Of a stretch of 13,306 bases of DNA, positions 1 through 7,013 are shown one piece after another. Position 1 is the first letter of the stretch; each line of letters starts with the position of its first letter. The DNA is from DATLRC01 sp035534895 (lineage in GTDB: Bacteria > Patescibacteriota > Saccharimonadia > Saccharimonadales > UBA4665), in NCBI GenBank assembly GCA_035534895.1, contig DATLRC010000004.1, forward strand, positions 1 through 13,306. Reading direction: 5' to 3'. The notes below the pieces were generated by a model, which was given only the letters and a program-made list of their open reading frames with translations, ran no database searches and was not told the origin of the DNA. Both the position numbers and the translations under genes were made by a program.

Positions 1-1
1 T

Positions 2-42
2 GGGTTATGTCTTGTATGTTCATAGCATTACGAGCATAACCC
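2..42. repeat. 8-bp inverted repeat at window edge
   Basis: GGGTTATG (2-9) is repeated as its complement CATAACCC (35-42), giving an 8-bp stem with a 25-nt loop. Only three T residues follow on the + strand, so it is at best a weak terminator for a transcript entering from the left. No gene can be seen upstream because the window begins here. Confidence 0.35.
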
Positions 43-215
43 TTTACGAACCCCCACATAAAGACAGTACCTGGAGTAGACATATAAAAACCCTGCTTAG
101 TTTAGTCCGCAGAGTCTAATATGTGTTTGAACTTATACATACATTTTCAGAGTATTTTTCGTCTACGTTGAAAGATCAAGAGTATCGCACGCTGCTCTAC
201 CTTTGAGGTTTTAGT

Positions 216-239
216 GTTCAAATCCCTCCTACCCAGCCA
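216..239 (+). pseudogene. tRNA 3'-end-like remnant
   Basis: From the G of GTTCAAATC to the final CCA there are exactly 24 nt, the spacing of tRNA positions 53 to 76. The T-loop residues T54, T55, C56, A58 and C61 are present, the acceptor 3' strand would be CTACCCA, the discriminator G, and CCA is encoded. The matching 5' T-stem is mostly unpaired (TAGTG against CCCTC), and no 5' acceptor TGGGTAG, D-arm or anticodon arm is found upstream, so this is not a working tRNA gene. It may be a decayed tRNA or the tRNA-derived part of an attachment site. Confidence 0.35.
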
Positions 240-284
240 TAGAATGAATTACAAAATTACAGATTGAAATAGTTTGGTTATTTG
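232..284 (+). repeat. Diverged intergenic repeat, copy A
   Basis: These 53 nt, from CCCAGCC to GGTTATTTG, align with 3287-3339 at roughly 80% identity with one single-base gap on each side. The best conserved ends are CCCAGCC at the left and AGTTTGGTTATTTG at the right. The left end is at the same time the 3' end of the tRNA-like remnant. Confidence 0.6.
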
Positions 285-305
285 ACCTACTTTTCAATCT
301 TTTTT
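261..305 (+). terminator. Rho-independent terminator-like hairpin
   Basis: AGATTGAAA (261-269) pairs with TTTCAATCT (292-300), a 9-bp perfect stem, directly followed by T residues to 305. The 22-nt loop is long and the stem AT-rich, which lowers confidence. It would end a + strand transcript passing through the tRNA-like remnant. The loop contains AGTTTGGTTATTTG, shared with 3326-3339. Confidence 0.45.
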
Positions 306-334
306 GTTGGCGTCAAGTTAACCTCTTCAAAAAA

Positions 335-358
335 GTTCGAATCCCCTTTGCCCCTGCT
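335..358 (+). pseudogene. Second tRNA 3'-end-like remnant
   Basis: GTTCGAATC is a canonical T-loop sequence. It is followed by a stretch that would give acceptor strand TTGCCCC at the correct distance, but the 5' T-stem is AAAAG, the terminal triplet is GCT instead of CCA, and no other tRNA arm is recognisable. It lies 119 nt downstream of the first remnant. The rest of 1-449 holds nothing else that I can recognise. Confidence 0.25.
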
Positions 359-449
359 AAGAAATAGAAGTAAATCGCATCACCATACGCGATTCTCGTT
401 GCTCATAAAATCCTCTATCTGTTAATAACATGGATTACTATTTCCCTCA

Positions 450-478
450 TTGACAAAGCATGACCAGTATGCTATTAT
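450..478 (+). promoter_or_regulatory. Sigma-70-type promoter for the DMT permease gene
   Basis: A consensus -35 TTGACA (450-455) is separated by exactly 17 bp from TATTAT (473-478), and TGC just before it makes an extended -10. Transcription should start near 485, leaving an untranslated leader of about 70 nt before the GTG at 554. Confidence 0.75.
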
Positions 479-553
479 TAACTTAATATTTGATCAACAA
501 TCTCTTAGAAACTATTAATTTCCGGACACTCCTCCCGGCTAAAAACACAGAAA

Positions 554-1435
554 GTGAAATTACAATACATGTGGTTTTTCCTTGCGCTCACGAGCGCAAT
601 TCTTGCTGGCCTGCGACGCGCAGGCGAGAAGCAACTCTTACAACAAACTAATCAATTTACCCTCGGGTGGCTTATACAAGCGTTTTCGTTGCCGATAATG
701 CTTTTAGCGATGCCTTTTAGTGGCGCGCCTCTTAACCCATTTTTACTAGGTCCACGCTTTTGGCTGCCAATACTATTCGCAATGATCGTATTCTATCCGC
801 TCAATACACTGTTTATGGGTAGAGCTATGAAATATGGTGAACTATCAAAAGTGATGCCGATCCAGAGCCTAGGCCCGACTATGAGCATACTCTTTGGGTT
901 TCTAATCTTGCGCCAGACGCCCAGTTTACTCGCGATACTGTCAATTCTCGTCATTTGTCTCGGAGTGTATGTACTAGGGATGAAGGGAACGGTTTTGCAC
1001 CATCCCTTAAGGCCATTTCTGGAAGAACGCCCCAGTCTGTATATGCTCCTGAGTACTGCACTCGTTGCTATTGTTGTGCCGGTTGACGTAATCGCAATCA
1101 AAGCTTCAAATGCTGCTACGTACGCCATAGTTAGTACATTTTCTGCCGCTTTTATTCTTTTTCTTGCTGGCTGGCGAGTACACAAAGTGGCCTTACCGGA
1201 GCACAAATTACTCAAGCCAATTCTCATCCTCGGCACGCTGCAGGGCGCTGCATACTTGACTGTTGTAATGTCCATGGTTGGCGGCCCTGTTGCATGCATC
1301 AGTGCTATCAAAAGTAGTAGTGTGTTAGTCGGAGCAATCTCAGGACTCTTCTTGCTAAAAGAAAGGCTAACAATGAACAAGATGATAGCGTTCGCGCTCA
1401 TAGCTATGGGATTGGGGTTACTAGCTTACTCGTAG
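554..1435 (+). CDS. DMT-superfamily (EamA) permease
   Basis: A 293-residue, almost wholly hydrophobic inner-membrane protein with about ten predicted helices and an internal two-fold layout, the usual size and form of EamA-type drug/metabolite transporters. The second half closes with the typical family ending: an Ala/Gly-rich helix, a short FLLKERL loop and a last helix. The first repeat has the equivalent FLILRQTPS loop. The substrate cannot be told from sequence; these carriers export metabolites, amino acids or drugs. The start is uncertain: GTG at 554 is the first in-frame start after a stop at 506, but ATG at 569 is possible, and neither has a clear Shine-Dalgarno site. A strong promoter lies at 450-478. 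Base composition is more GC-rich than the metal operon further right, so the blocks may differ in origin. Confidence 0.85.
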   Translation: MKLQYMWFFLALTSAILAGLRRAGEKQLLQQTNQFTLGWLIQAFSLPIMLLAMPFSGAPLNPFLLGPRFWLPILFAMIVFYPLNTLFMGRAMKYGELSKVMPIQSLGPTMSILFGFLILRQTPSLLAILSILVICLGVYVLGMKGTVLHHPLRPFLEERPSLYMLLSTALVAIVVPVDVIAIKASNAATYAIVSTFSAAFILFLAGWRVHKVALPEHKLLKPILILGTLQGAAYLTVVMSMVGGPVACISAIKSSSVLVGAISGLFLLKERLTMNKMIAFALIAMGLGLLAYS

Positions 1436-1467
1436 GCGAACTTGTTTAATTAATCGCTATCCGATTT

Positions 1468-1483
1468 TGCTATAGTACAGATA
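1468..1483 (+). promoter_or_regulatory. Extended -10 promoter giving a leaderless mRNA
   Basis: TGC followed by TATAGT (1471-1476) is an extended -10. No good -35 exists at 17 bp. The ATG at 1483 begins seven bases after the -10, where transcription normally starts, and no Shine-Dalgarno site precedes it, so the transcript should begin at the start codon. Confidence 0.55.
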
Positions 1484-1998
1484 TGAATGATGAAAGCGGA
1501 ATGCCATATTGGGAGCAGCAGTACCAGCGTATGCTGAGTTGGGCTGAGCGAATTGATAAGTATTACGAGGGGTTTGAAATAACCACTCCTTTAAAAGCTA
1601 GGCATATACGAGACGATCTTTTGTCATTTTTTATGAACGCTCATCACATCAAGGATTGGATAGGGAATGACCCGTCAAATCCCATAACCAAAAGAGAGGT
1701 TCAGGTAAAAATTGATGAAAACTCTGAGTTAGTACTTTGTATGGATCTATGCAATGGTGGAAAACACCTGGTTTATGATGATCACCGTTCCGCAAAAGAT
1801 CCTAGCTTTGGTGTTGGACACCTTAGAGCGAACTTCGGTGGCGAGAATCAGGGCATTGCTCTCACATCTCAAGAAATTTTACTGAATGACGGCTCAGTAC
1901 TCGAAGCAAAAGAGCTAGTCGAGAAAATAATCTCTCAATGGGACATAGTGATAAATGACCTTGGTCTCCAATTTACTAGCCCGACAATTCCTACCTAA
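1483..1998 (+). CDS. Conserved hypothetical protein, HEPN-like helical fold suspected
   Basis: A 171-residue soluble protein without signal peptide or membrane segment. It contains FFMNAHHIKDWI (about residues 49-60) followed by a Cys/Asn/Lys/His cluster LCMDLCNGGKHLV (about 86-98). I recognise this pair of motifs from a widespread uncharacterised bacterial family of about 170 residues, but no function is assigned to it. The helical N-terminal half and the polar His/Asn/Lys patch recall HEPN-type proteins; that is inference only. The C-terminus (SQWDIVINDLGL) matches the usual helical ending of the family. It has its own promoter and no visible ribosome-binding site, and it ends 10 nt from the convergent kinase gene. 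Confidence 0.7.
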   Translation: MNDESGMPYWEQQYQRMLSWAERIDKYYEGFEITTPLKARHIRDDLLSFFMNAHHIKDWIGNDPSNPITKREVQVKIDENSELVLCMDLCNGGKHLVYDDHRSAKDPSFGVGHLRANFGGENQGIALTSQEILLNDGSVLEAKELVEKIISQWDIVINDLGLQFTSPTIPT

Positions 1999-2018
1999 TC
2001 ATTAGGAGCTAGCAATTG
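1984..2018. terminator. Nested inverted repeat between convergent genes
   Basis: CCTAATCATTAGG (1994-2006) is a 13-bp palindrome, enclosed by ACAATT (1984-1989) and AATTGT (2013-2018). It spans the 3' ends of two convergent genes and could act as a shared transcript end in both directions. There is no T-run on either side, so intrinsic termination is not certain. Confidence 0.35.
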
Positions 2019-2593
2019 TAGATGAAGTTGGCAAGTTCCTCTGGGTGATACTCAGAAAAGTAATTTTTATCTTTTGGGACCCATACTTCATCCCATTTTT
2101 TAAGATGTGTGGCTAGGTCAAAGTCCGGATCACTCTTGTTCTCGCTATCACGCTGCTTACCGCGTTGTGTCGCAACATCTACTGGACAATCTATCCAGAC
2201 ACGAACATCAAAATACGTTAGTAGCCGAGGTTGGAGTAGCCTAATGCCTTCAACAATGACAATTGAGGGTAGGGGTTCGTCGATGTACCAGTCAGTAAGT
2301 GCGTCATTCGGCCAATCATAAACTTGGTAGTAGAGTCGCTTGCCGTCACGAATGTCTTGGAGTACCCCTTCAAGGCGATTCCAGTCGTACCCACCCAGTG
2401 TCCCATCGCCCTCAGCATGATCAATAATAAAATTGTCGAGATGAACTACCTGGCCATCAATAAGTCCATAATGTTCGATTAACTTGTTGGTCAGTGTGGT
2501 TTTCCCTGAACCGCCGAAGCCAGATATAGCTACAACAACATTATTATTGTTCTGTTTTGCTCGATCAATTTCGTTAACTAAATCATTAAACAT
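2009..2593 (-). CDS. Uridine-kinase-like P-loop kinase
   Basis: A 194-residue cytoplasmic P-loop phosphotransferase of the uridine kinase/phosphoribulokinase type. The Walker A motif GFGGSGKT lies at residues 25-32. HLDNF (51-55) stands at the place of the family's DDFY substrate/Mg loop, a YDW motif follows near 91-94, VEGI is at 114-117, and an Arg-rich lid RGKQRD is near 144-149. These point to phosphorylation of a nucleoside or similar small alcohol, with the real substrate unknown. The frame is open upstream to an ATG at 2656, but ATG at 2593 is preferred because CAGAGG lies five bases before it and the Walker A then sits at the usual distance from the N-terminus. It follows the PLD-type gene by 118 nt and may be cotranscribed. 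Confidence 0.8.
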   Translation of the reverse strand: MFNDLVNEIDRAKQNNNNVVVAISGFGGSGKTTLTNKLIEHYGLIDGQVVHLDNFIIDHAEGDGTLGGYDWNRLEGVLQDIRDGKRLYYQVYDWPNDALTDWYIDEPLPSIVIVEGIRLLQPRLLTYFDVRVWIDCPVDVATQRGKQRDSENKSDPDFDLATHLKKWDEVWVPKDKNYFSEYHPEELANFIYNC

Positions 2594-2711
2594 AAATGCC
2601 TCTGTAATTAAGTATATACAAGGTATTTGATTTTTAGCGCTTTGATACAACTGCATAGTGCAATTTAAAGTTAAATTACACCCTCACGCCTACGCATTCC
2701 AAATCTTGCTA

Positions 2712-3197
2712 TTACAAACCCCACGTATTGATGGCGGTAAACCTAATCATTTGAACTGCCAATTCCTTGGATTTGGTTCGTCGCATGATTTCCTTGCTGT
2801 AGCTCTGTGACATGATGTTTAGGCTGCCTTCCCAAAGAACTTCTCGATCTAAGATAGCGAGTTTTCGGTGCCTCATATCATCGTAAAACTTCACCTTTAC
2901 TCCTGCGTCCCGTAATCTACGAATAGACTGCCAGGCTTGAATCCGAAGCTCCTTATCGTGATGCCTAGGATTGCGTGTATTTATACGCACTTTTACCCCT
3001 TTCTTAACTAACCTTTTAAATATTGGCAGCATACTACTAGTTCGATTATTGGCTATAAACGGACTTTCAATCAAAACTTCATCCTGCGTATGCTTTAAGT
3101 CATTGATGAAGGCACTATAGAACGACTTATCGCAAAATAGCTTGGAGGTCAGCATGCCGTTTGATCGTGACTTGGAAAAGATGAGCCGTCTAAACAT
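2712..3197 (-). CDS. Single-HKD phospholipase D-type protein (probable nuclease-like)
   Basis: A 161-residue protein with one perfect HKD signature: H110-x-K112-x4-D117-x6-G124-S125-x-N127. Families with one HKD copy (Nuc-type nucleases, BfiI-type domains) form dimers with a shared active site, so a nucleic-acid or phosphodiester hydrolase role is likely; bacterial cardiolipin synthases carry two copies and are about 400-500 residues or more. The Arg/Lys-rich surface (residues 62-112) fits nucleic acid binding. No signal peptide is seen. The ATG is supported by AAGGAG seven bases upstream. Its start overlaps by 8 bases the end of a startless open frame (3190-3318), so translation could be coupled to an upstream reading frame that is now broken. 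Function in defence, repair or DNA uptake cannot be decided here. Confidence 0.75.
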   Translation of the reverse strand: MFRRLIFSKSRSNGMLTSKLFCDKSFYSAFINDLKHTQDEVLIESPFIANNRTSSMLPIFKRLVKKGVKVRINTRNPRHHDKELRIQAWQSIRRLRDAGVKVKFYDDMRHRKLAILDREVLWEGSLNIMSQSYSKEIMRRTKSKELAVQMIRFTAINTWGL

Positions 3198-3318
3198 CTC
3201 CAGGCTCCTTATCTTTATCGACGCTCTTTTTTACATCAGCCTCAGGTTCTTCTACCTCTATTAAAGTTCTATAATCATTCTTAAGTCCCAGCCAATAGAA
3301 CGGAATGCAAATAACAGA
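3190..3318 (-). pseudogene. Startless open frame leading into the PLD-type gene
   Basis: Between an upstream TGA (3319-3321) and a TAG (3190-3192) lie 42 sense codons with plausible protein composition: a short hydrophobic start, then FYWLGLKNDYRTLIEV, then a charged acidic tail ending PGDV. There is no ATG, GTG or TTG in frame. The TAG overlaps the ATG of the PLD-type gene, the arrangement of translationally coupled operon genes. It may be the last part of a truncated gene or chance; the conserved motif 3265-3295 lies inside it. Confidence 0.3.
3265..3295 (+). repeat. Spaced motif AGTTC-N17-CCCAGCCAA, copy 1
   Basis: AGTTC (3265-3269) and CCCAGCCAA (3287-3295) are separated by exactly 17 bases, as in the copies at 8412 and 12828, while the intervening bases differ. 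The right part continues into the 53-nt repeat shared with 232-284. Confidence 0.55.
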
Positions 3319-3339
3319 TCATAACAGTTTGGTTATTTG
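3287..3339 (+). repeat. Diverged intergenic repeat, copy B
   Basis: Partner of 232-284 at about 80% identity over 53 nt. The level of divergence argues for an old duplication or for two members of a family, not for a recent insertion. Confidence 0.6.
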
Positions 3340-3368
3340 GTAGGGCAAACGGGACGACCAAACTTTTT
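3326..3368 (+). terminator. Hairpin with T-run on the + strand
   Basis: AGTTTGGT (3326-3333) pairs with ACCAAACT (3357-3364) and is followed by TTTTT (3364-3368). No + strand gene ends nearby: the flanking genes are on the - strand, where the hairpin has no T-run. It would end a + strand RNA that includes the repeat. The remaining bases of 3198-3448 show nothing else recognisable. Confidence 0.45.
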
Positions 3369-3448
3369 GACATTATGTACTTATAGATTGAGTAATTTTT
3401 AATATATAGTCTTATTATTCAACTATTATCGAGTTAATATCACCGACA

Positions 3449-4615
3449 TTAATGGCAATGTTCTTGTTTCTCTTTATGAGGATTACCACCCATCATTTTT
3501 AGCATAGGTAGTGCCCCAGTAGATATAAACCTAACTACTAGCCAACCAACAATTCCTATGAAAATAATATTCAATACCGTGGTGTAATTAAATGTTATGT
3601 GCTCTCCGATGGCAACAACATGATGAGTTTTAGGAATAATTCCACCTAGACCAAATATGAGTTCCGTCAACCACCCAGCAACTACCATAGTTGCATAAAA
3701 ACTTAGACCGATAAACAACATCATGCGCGTGCCGTAATATTTACGATATATCAGTAGAATCGGAATAATAATTAAATCGGCAAATATGAACGATATTACA
3801 CCCCCAAAGCTAATACCACTATTCCATAGGACAGCCGCCAGTGGCACGTTACCAATCGAACAAACGAACGACAGTAGAGAAATTATAGGCCCAATGATGG
3901 GGCCCCACACTTTTGACGCCAATGGATGATTGGCAAAAAAGAGAGTGCGAAAGATAGAGGTTGGTACCCATGCTGCTACAGCACCTGCAACTAGTAAGCC
4001 ACCGACAATGTCTTTCCAGACAGCTACCACTTCCATGACGAATATGTGGCTGATGCTTGTAAGACCCTCAGCTGAGCGTAATCGTTGCCAAATCGATCCT
4101 TTGCGTCCAATACTCATGTCCATTGCAGCATGACCTTCCATCGATCCTGCCAACCCTGTTTCTGCTTGCAAGAAAGCAGCTTCAAGTACTTTTTTACGTA
4201 AGAATAAACGAAATACAATCGCTAGTATAATAATCATCAAAGGACCTCCAACAAATTCCGCAAGCGTGAACTGCCAGCCAAGCAATATAGCCATAATTAT
4301 CCCAAGTTCTATTACGAGGTTGGTGCTGGCAATTTCAAATACCATCGCTGCAGTAAAATTTGCTCCTTTTTGGAATAATGATCTGGCTATTGCTACAGCT
4401 GCATAGGAACAGGATGAACTGGCAGCACCTAGTCCACACGCAATTGCCAAAGTTTTCGGGTGATCATTACCGAGTAGCTTGGCTATTGTTTGCTTTCGAA
4501 CTACTGCTTGTATTACCGCCGAAACTATAAATCCAAGTATTAACGACCATAAAATCTGCCAGGTCATCATGCCAGCTATAGTGAGCGCATGAATGAAGCT
4601 ATGAATTATCTGCAT
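3449..4615 (-). CDS. ArsP/DUF318-type metal(loid) permease
   Basis: A 388-residue polytopic inner-membrane protein of the DUF318/ArsP_1 permease family (UPF0718-like). The first conserved block, GLGAASSSCSYAAVAIARSL (residues 61-80), contains the family's small-residue and Cys69 motif. A matching block beginning CSIGNVPLAAVLWNSG lies in the second half, as expected for two inverted halves. Known members export methylated arsenicals, and others are linked to metal export; the substrate here is unknown. A polar segment of about 50 residues divides the halves, and the C-terminus NPHKEKQEHCH carries His and Cys that could bind metal. It is the last gene of the operon, and its start lies inside the end of the 55-aa Cys protein gene. 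No clear terminator follows it. Confidence 0.8.
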   Translation of the reverse strand: MQIIHSFIHALTIAGMMTWQILWSLILGFIVSAVIQAVVRKQTIAKLLGNDHPKTLAIACGLGAASSSCSYAAVAIARSLFQKGANFTAAMVFEIASTNLVIELGIIMAILLGWQFTLAEFVGGPLMIIILAIVFRLFLRKKVLEAAFLQAETGLAGSMEGHAAMDMSIGRKGSIWQRLRSAEGLTSISHIFVMEVVAVWKDIVGGLLVAGAVAAWVPTSIFRTLFFANHPLASKVWGPIIGPIISLLSFVCSIGNVPLAAVLWNSGISFGGVISFIFADLIIIPILLIYRKYYGTRMMLFIGLSFYATMVVAGWLTELIFGLGGIIPKTHHVVAIGEHITFNYTTVLNIIFIGIVGWLVVRFISTGALPMLKMMGGNPHKEKQEHCH

Positions 4616-4766
4616 CTTTGGCCTTCTGTAACTCTATGGATGATTTTGTAATGTCTAGATTACAGCTTTTGTACCGGCTGCACCATGAGGCACATTTTTT
4701 CATTGTGGCTTCATCTTTATAATGCAGCCCGCATTCGGGACACTGGTAAAGTTTTGGTTTCTCCAT
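4599..4766 (-). CDS. 55-aa five-cysteine protein (probable metal-binding)
   Basis: A complete small gene: ATG with AAAGGAG seven bases upstream, 55 codons, TAG. The protein has C9-x2-C12 in YQCPECGLHYKD, then C25, C29 and C35 in a KKCASWCSRYKSC segment. The first part looks like half of a zinc ribbon. Five cysteines in such a short cytoplasmic protein suggest metal or metalloid binding, perhaps delivering ions to the permease or buffering them. The stop lies 17 bases inside the permease gene, so the two are translationally coupled and probably work together. I recall similar small proteins beside permeases of this kind in CPR genomes, but no function is assigned to them. Confidence 0.75.
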   Translation of the reverse strand: MEKPKLYQCPECGLHYKDEATMKKCASWCSRYKSCNLDITKSSIELQKAKDADNS

Positions 4767-4824
4767 ATCTAGACTCCTTTAATTACTAACAACGAAGGGA
4801 ATGATTTGATATATCTACACCGAG

Positions 4825-5196
4825 CTAGTTGATACCTAATTCTTTTAATCTTTTGTTAAGTAAGCTTATCAAGCCTGCAATATCAGTAATTTGGTCAAAT
4901 TCAGATGATTTTATTAACTCAGTTAATGAATTTTCATCTTTTATGAGTATAACAGGAAAGGACATGTTTTCTCCCGGGTACTCTTTAGTAAATTCATCTT
5001 TATGAATAAAAGTAGTTTTAAGTGGTAGTTTTTGAACGTAGTTTCTCCAGACCTTATCCATACTCACTCCGTTGAATGTAATTCGACACAGTTCGCAGCC
5101 ATACGTTTCAGGTTTGACTGATTTATGAATTAAATCAGTAACAGCGTTTAAGAAACCGCTTTTGGCATTATATACAAATACTAATTCCTTAGTCAT
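4825..5196 (-). CDS. Hypothetical protein with CELC motif
   Basis: A 123-residue soluble protein. It starts ELVFVYNAKSGFLNAVTDLIHK and holds C34-E-L-C37 in the segment YGCELCRITF. Strand/helix alternation and the segment FPVILIKD followed by a helix give it the look of a small alpha/beta, perhaps thioredoxin-related, domain, but the Cys pair is not at a thioredoxin position. It is a conserved family met beside disulfide reductases; no function is established. The start overlaps the end of the reductase gene by 8 bases (ATGACTAA), which indicates coupled translation and probably fixed stoichiometry or cooperation with that enzyme. Confidence 0.7.
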   Translation of the reverse strand: MTKELVFVYNAKSGFLNAVTDLIHKSVKPETYGCELCRITFNGVSMDKVWRNYVQKLPLKTTFIHKDEFTKEYPGENMSFPVILIKDENSLTELIKSSEFDQITDIAGLISLLNKRLKELGIN

Positions 5197-6562
5197 GGGT
5201 TGCCTCGTTTAGAGAAAATGTGGCACGGTGTACCCATTCGCTAAGTGCTGGGTGAACATGTACTGCAGAACTAATAGATTTTATATCACCTATTTTCATG
5301 GCAATGACTATCTCCTGAATCAACACCGAAGCTTGAGGCCCTACAATATGACCTCCTAGAATCTTTCCTTTTTCATCTACTAATAATTTTACTAGACCAT
5401 TTTCTTGTAAAGCACCACCCATTGCGGTGTTTTTAAGCTCATACTTCCCAACCCTATATTTGATACTGTTTTCTTGAAGATATTGTTCCGTATAACCTAC
5501 TCCAGCTACCTGAGGTGAAGAAAATACAGCATGGGGGATGGTATGATAATCGATTGTTTCGTGCATATCATAAAATGCATTCCTAATAACTGACCCAACC
5601 TGTTCATTTGCTGTGTGCTTAAAGGGCATAATTCCAATAACGTCTCCAAAAGCCCAAATACCTTCAACGTTCGTCTTAAATTCTTTTGTAACCTTAATAT
5701 AGCCTCTGTCGTCTAGCTTAACTCCGGTCAGCTCAACTTTCAGGGTGTCAGTGTTTGGGCTCATGCCAGTAGCCACCAAAAGCTGGTCAGTGATAATTTT
5801 TTCTTTTCGACCTTTTAGCTTTACGTTTATAGATTTTCCACTAGAAGACAATAGTTCAACTTCGGAGTTAAATATAATCTTAACTTTATTATTAAATTCA
5901 TTAGTGAACCACTCTGAGATTTCCTTATCTTCGTTCTCTAACAATTTATTAGATCGAACGATTAGTGTTACTGCCGTTCCCATTGCGTTATAAAAGTGAC
6001 CTAGTTCAGCTGCTATGTAGCCTCCGCCGACAATAACTAGTTTCTTGGGCTTATGACCAATACGCAAAGTCTCTTTAGAGGTAAGATATTTAATATCATT
6101 AAGACCGGGAATTGGCGGAATAACGGGTCGTGAGCCACTAACAATAAATATTTTCTCTGCTGTTATATGATCTACGCCGACCTTTAATACTTTATCTTTT
6201 ACGAATTCGGCGTTTGTGTTATAGAAATCAATGTTTTTGGATTTTGATATTGAATCTTCGATTTCTTTAGACTCGTGATCGACATAATCTGAAACTCGTT
6301 TCACCAATCCATCAAAATCAATACTTTTGACCTGAGATTTAATTCCAAATTTATTGCTAGATTTAATCGTTTCTATTACGTCTGCAGCATGAATTAGCAT
6401 TTTTGATGGAATGCAGCCTCTGTTTAAACAAGTACCGCCTAAAGGGCCAGAATCGACCAGAGCAACACGAAGGTTACTCTGGGATGCGAAGCTAGCAATT
6501 TCTAATCCAGTCCCGGCACCAATTACGATTAAGTCGTAAGTTTTGAGACTTGTTTCTGTCAT
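5189..6562 (-). CDS. FAD-dependent pyridine nucleotide-disulfide oxidoreductase (MerA/Lpd-like)
   Basis: A 457-residue class I flavin disulfide reductase. The N-terminal FAD Rossmann motif GAGTGLEIA begins at residue 15, the redox pair is in GGTCLNRGCIPSK (C45 and C50), a second Rossmann motif VGGGYIAAELG lies near residues 178-188 for NAD(P)H, the second FAD block ends in GDV near 308, and the C-terminus has HVHPALSEWV, the His/Glu catalytic block of the partner subunit. It therefore acts as a homodimer. Mercuric reductases carry an N-terminal metal-binding domain in many cases and a vicinal Cys pair at the C-terminus; both are absent here (the end is NEATHD), so Hg(II) reduction is doubtful. 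Lipoamide, mycothiol-like or another disulfide, perhaps glutaredoxin, are alternatives. The ATG overlaps the stop of the preceding mini-gene (ATGA) and has no Shine-Dalgarno site of its own. Confidence 0.85.
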   Translation of the reverse strand: MTETSLKTYDLIVIGAGTGLEIASFASQSNLRVALVDSGPLGGTCLNRGCIPSKMLIHAADVIETIKSSNKFGIKSQVKSIDFDGLVKRVSDYVDHESKEIEDSISKSKNIDFYNTNAEFVKDKVLKVGVDHITAEKIFIVSGSRPVIPPIPGLNDIKYLTSKETLRIGHKPKKLVIVGGGYIAAELGHFYNAMGTAVTLIVRSNKLLENEDKEISEWFTNEFNNKVKIIFNSEVELLSSSGKSINVKLKGRKEKIITDQLLVATGMSPNTDTLKVELTGVKLDDRGYIKVTKEFKTNVEGIWAFGDVIGIMPFKHTANEQVGSVIRNAFYDMHETIDYHTIPHAVFSSPQVAGVGYTEQYLQENSIKYRVGKYELKNTAMGGALQENGLVKLLVDEKGKILGGHIVGPQASVLIQEIVIAMKIGDIKSISSAVHVHPALSEWVHRATFSLNEATHD

Positions 6563-6660
6563 GTTTTTGGTTTAGGGGTTTTAGGTTTTACTCCAGGCAT
6601 ATGAGAAATCATATGACTCATTGGATGTTCGGCATTTGTTCCGCAAATTGGACATCTCAT
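6559..6660 (-). CDS. 33-aa CxxC/His mini-protein
   Basis: ATG at 6660 starts 33 codons: MRCPICGTNAEHPMSHMISH, then MPGV and a Lys/Pro/Thr tail. C3-x2-C6 and histidines 12, 16 and 20, along with several methionines, form a compact possible metal site. The stop overlaps the reductase start as ATGA, and the reductase has no ribosome-binding site of its own, so this mini-gene probably drives its translation. An AAGGA stretch lies about 12 bases before the ATG, rather far. The coupling and the Cys/His content argue that it is real; the function is unknown. Confidence 0.6.
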   Translation of the reverse strand: MRCPICGTNAEHPMSHMISHMPGVKPKTPKPKT

Positions 6661-6697
6661 ATATATTTATATTCCTTCCATTCTTTTAATTAACTAA

Positions 6698-6919
6698 TTA
6701 CATGCTCTGAGAGTGCGAACTAGCGTTGTGTGATTGTAATTCTTCTTGAGAGTTAAACTTTGCACCACAAGCAGCACATACAAAACCCTGGTCGGCACCG
6801 TGATCATGACCATCATCAGGGCTATGATCATGCTCCATATGCTCTGAGTTAACATGAGTGGTTAGTTCTTCTGGTGTCGTGAAGTGAGCTCCACATTTAG
6901 TACAAGTTGTTTGATCCAT
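6698..6919 (-). CDS. Double C2H2 zinc-finger protein with His/Asp linker
   Basis: A 73-residue protein with two classical fingers of identical spacing, C-x2-C-x12-H-x4-H: C6, C9, H22, H27 and C48, C51, H64, H69. The linker (residues 27-45) is rich in His and Asp, like the metal-collecting segments of metal chaperones and transporters. Prokaryotic C2H2 proteins are uncommon; the fingers could bind DNA, but in this operon the whole could just as well be a soluble metal buffer. The start is supported by AGGGG eight bases upstream. The next gene begins 37 nt downstream. Confidence 0.75.
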   Translation of the reverse strand: MDQTTCTKCGAHFTTPEELTTHVNSEHMEHDHSPDDGHDHGADQGFVCAACGAKFNSQEELQSHNASSHSQSM

Positions 6920-7013
6920 GATAATTTCCCCTTATTTGAATTATTTAATATTGCTAAACTAACAATTTTTAATCAATAATCCCTCCTCCTTATTATTTAT
7001 TTAAAACCACAAA

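Noticed and set aside
793..1401. Long open frame on the - strand inside the permease gene
   Set aside because: It is antisense to a clear membrane protein and shows no domain; the + frame explains the sequence.
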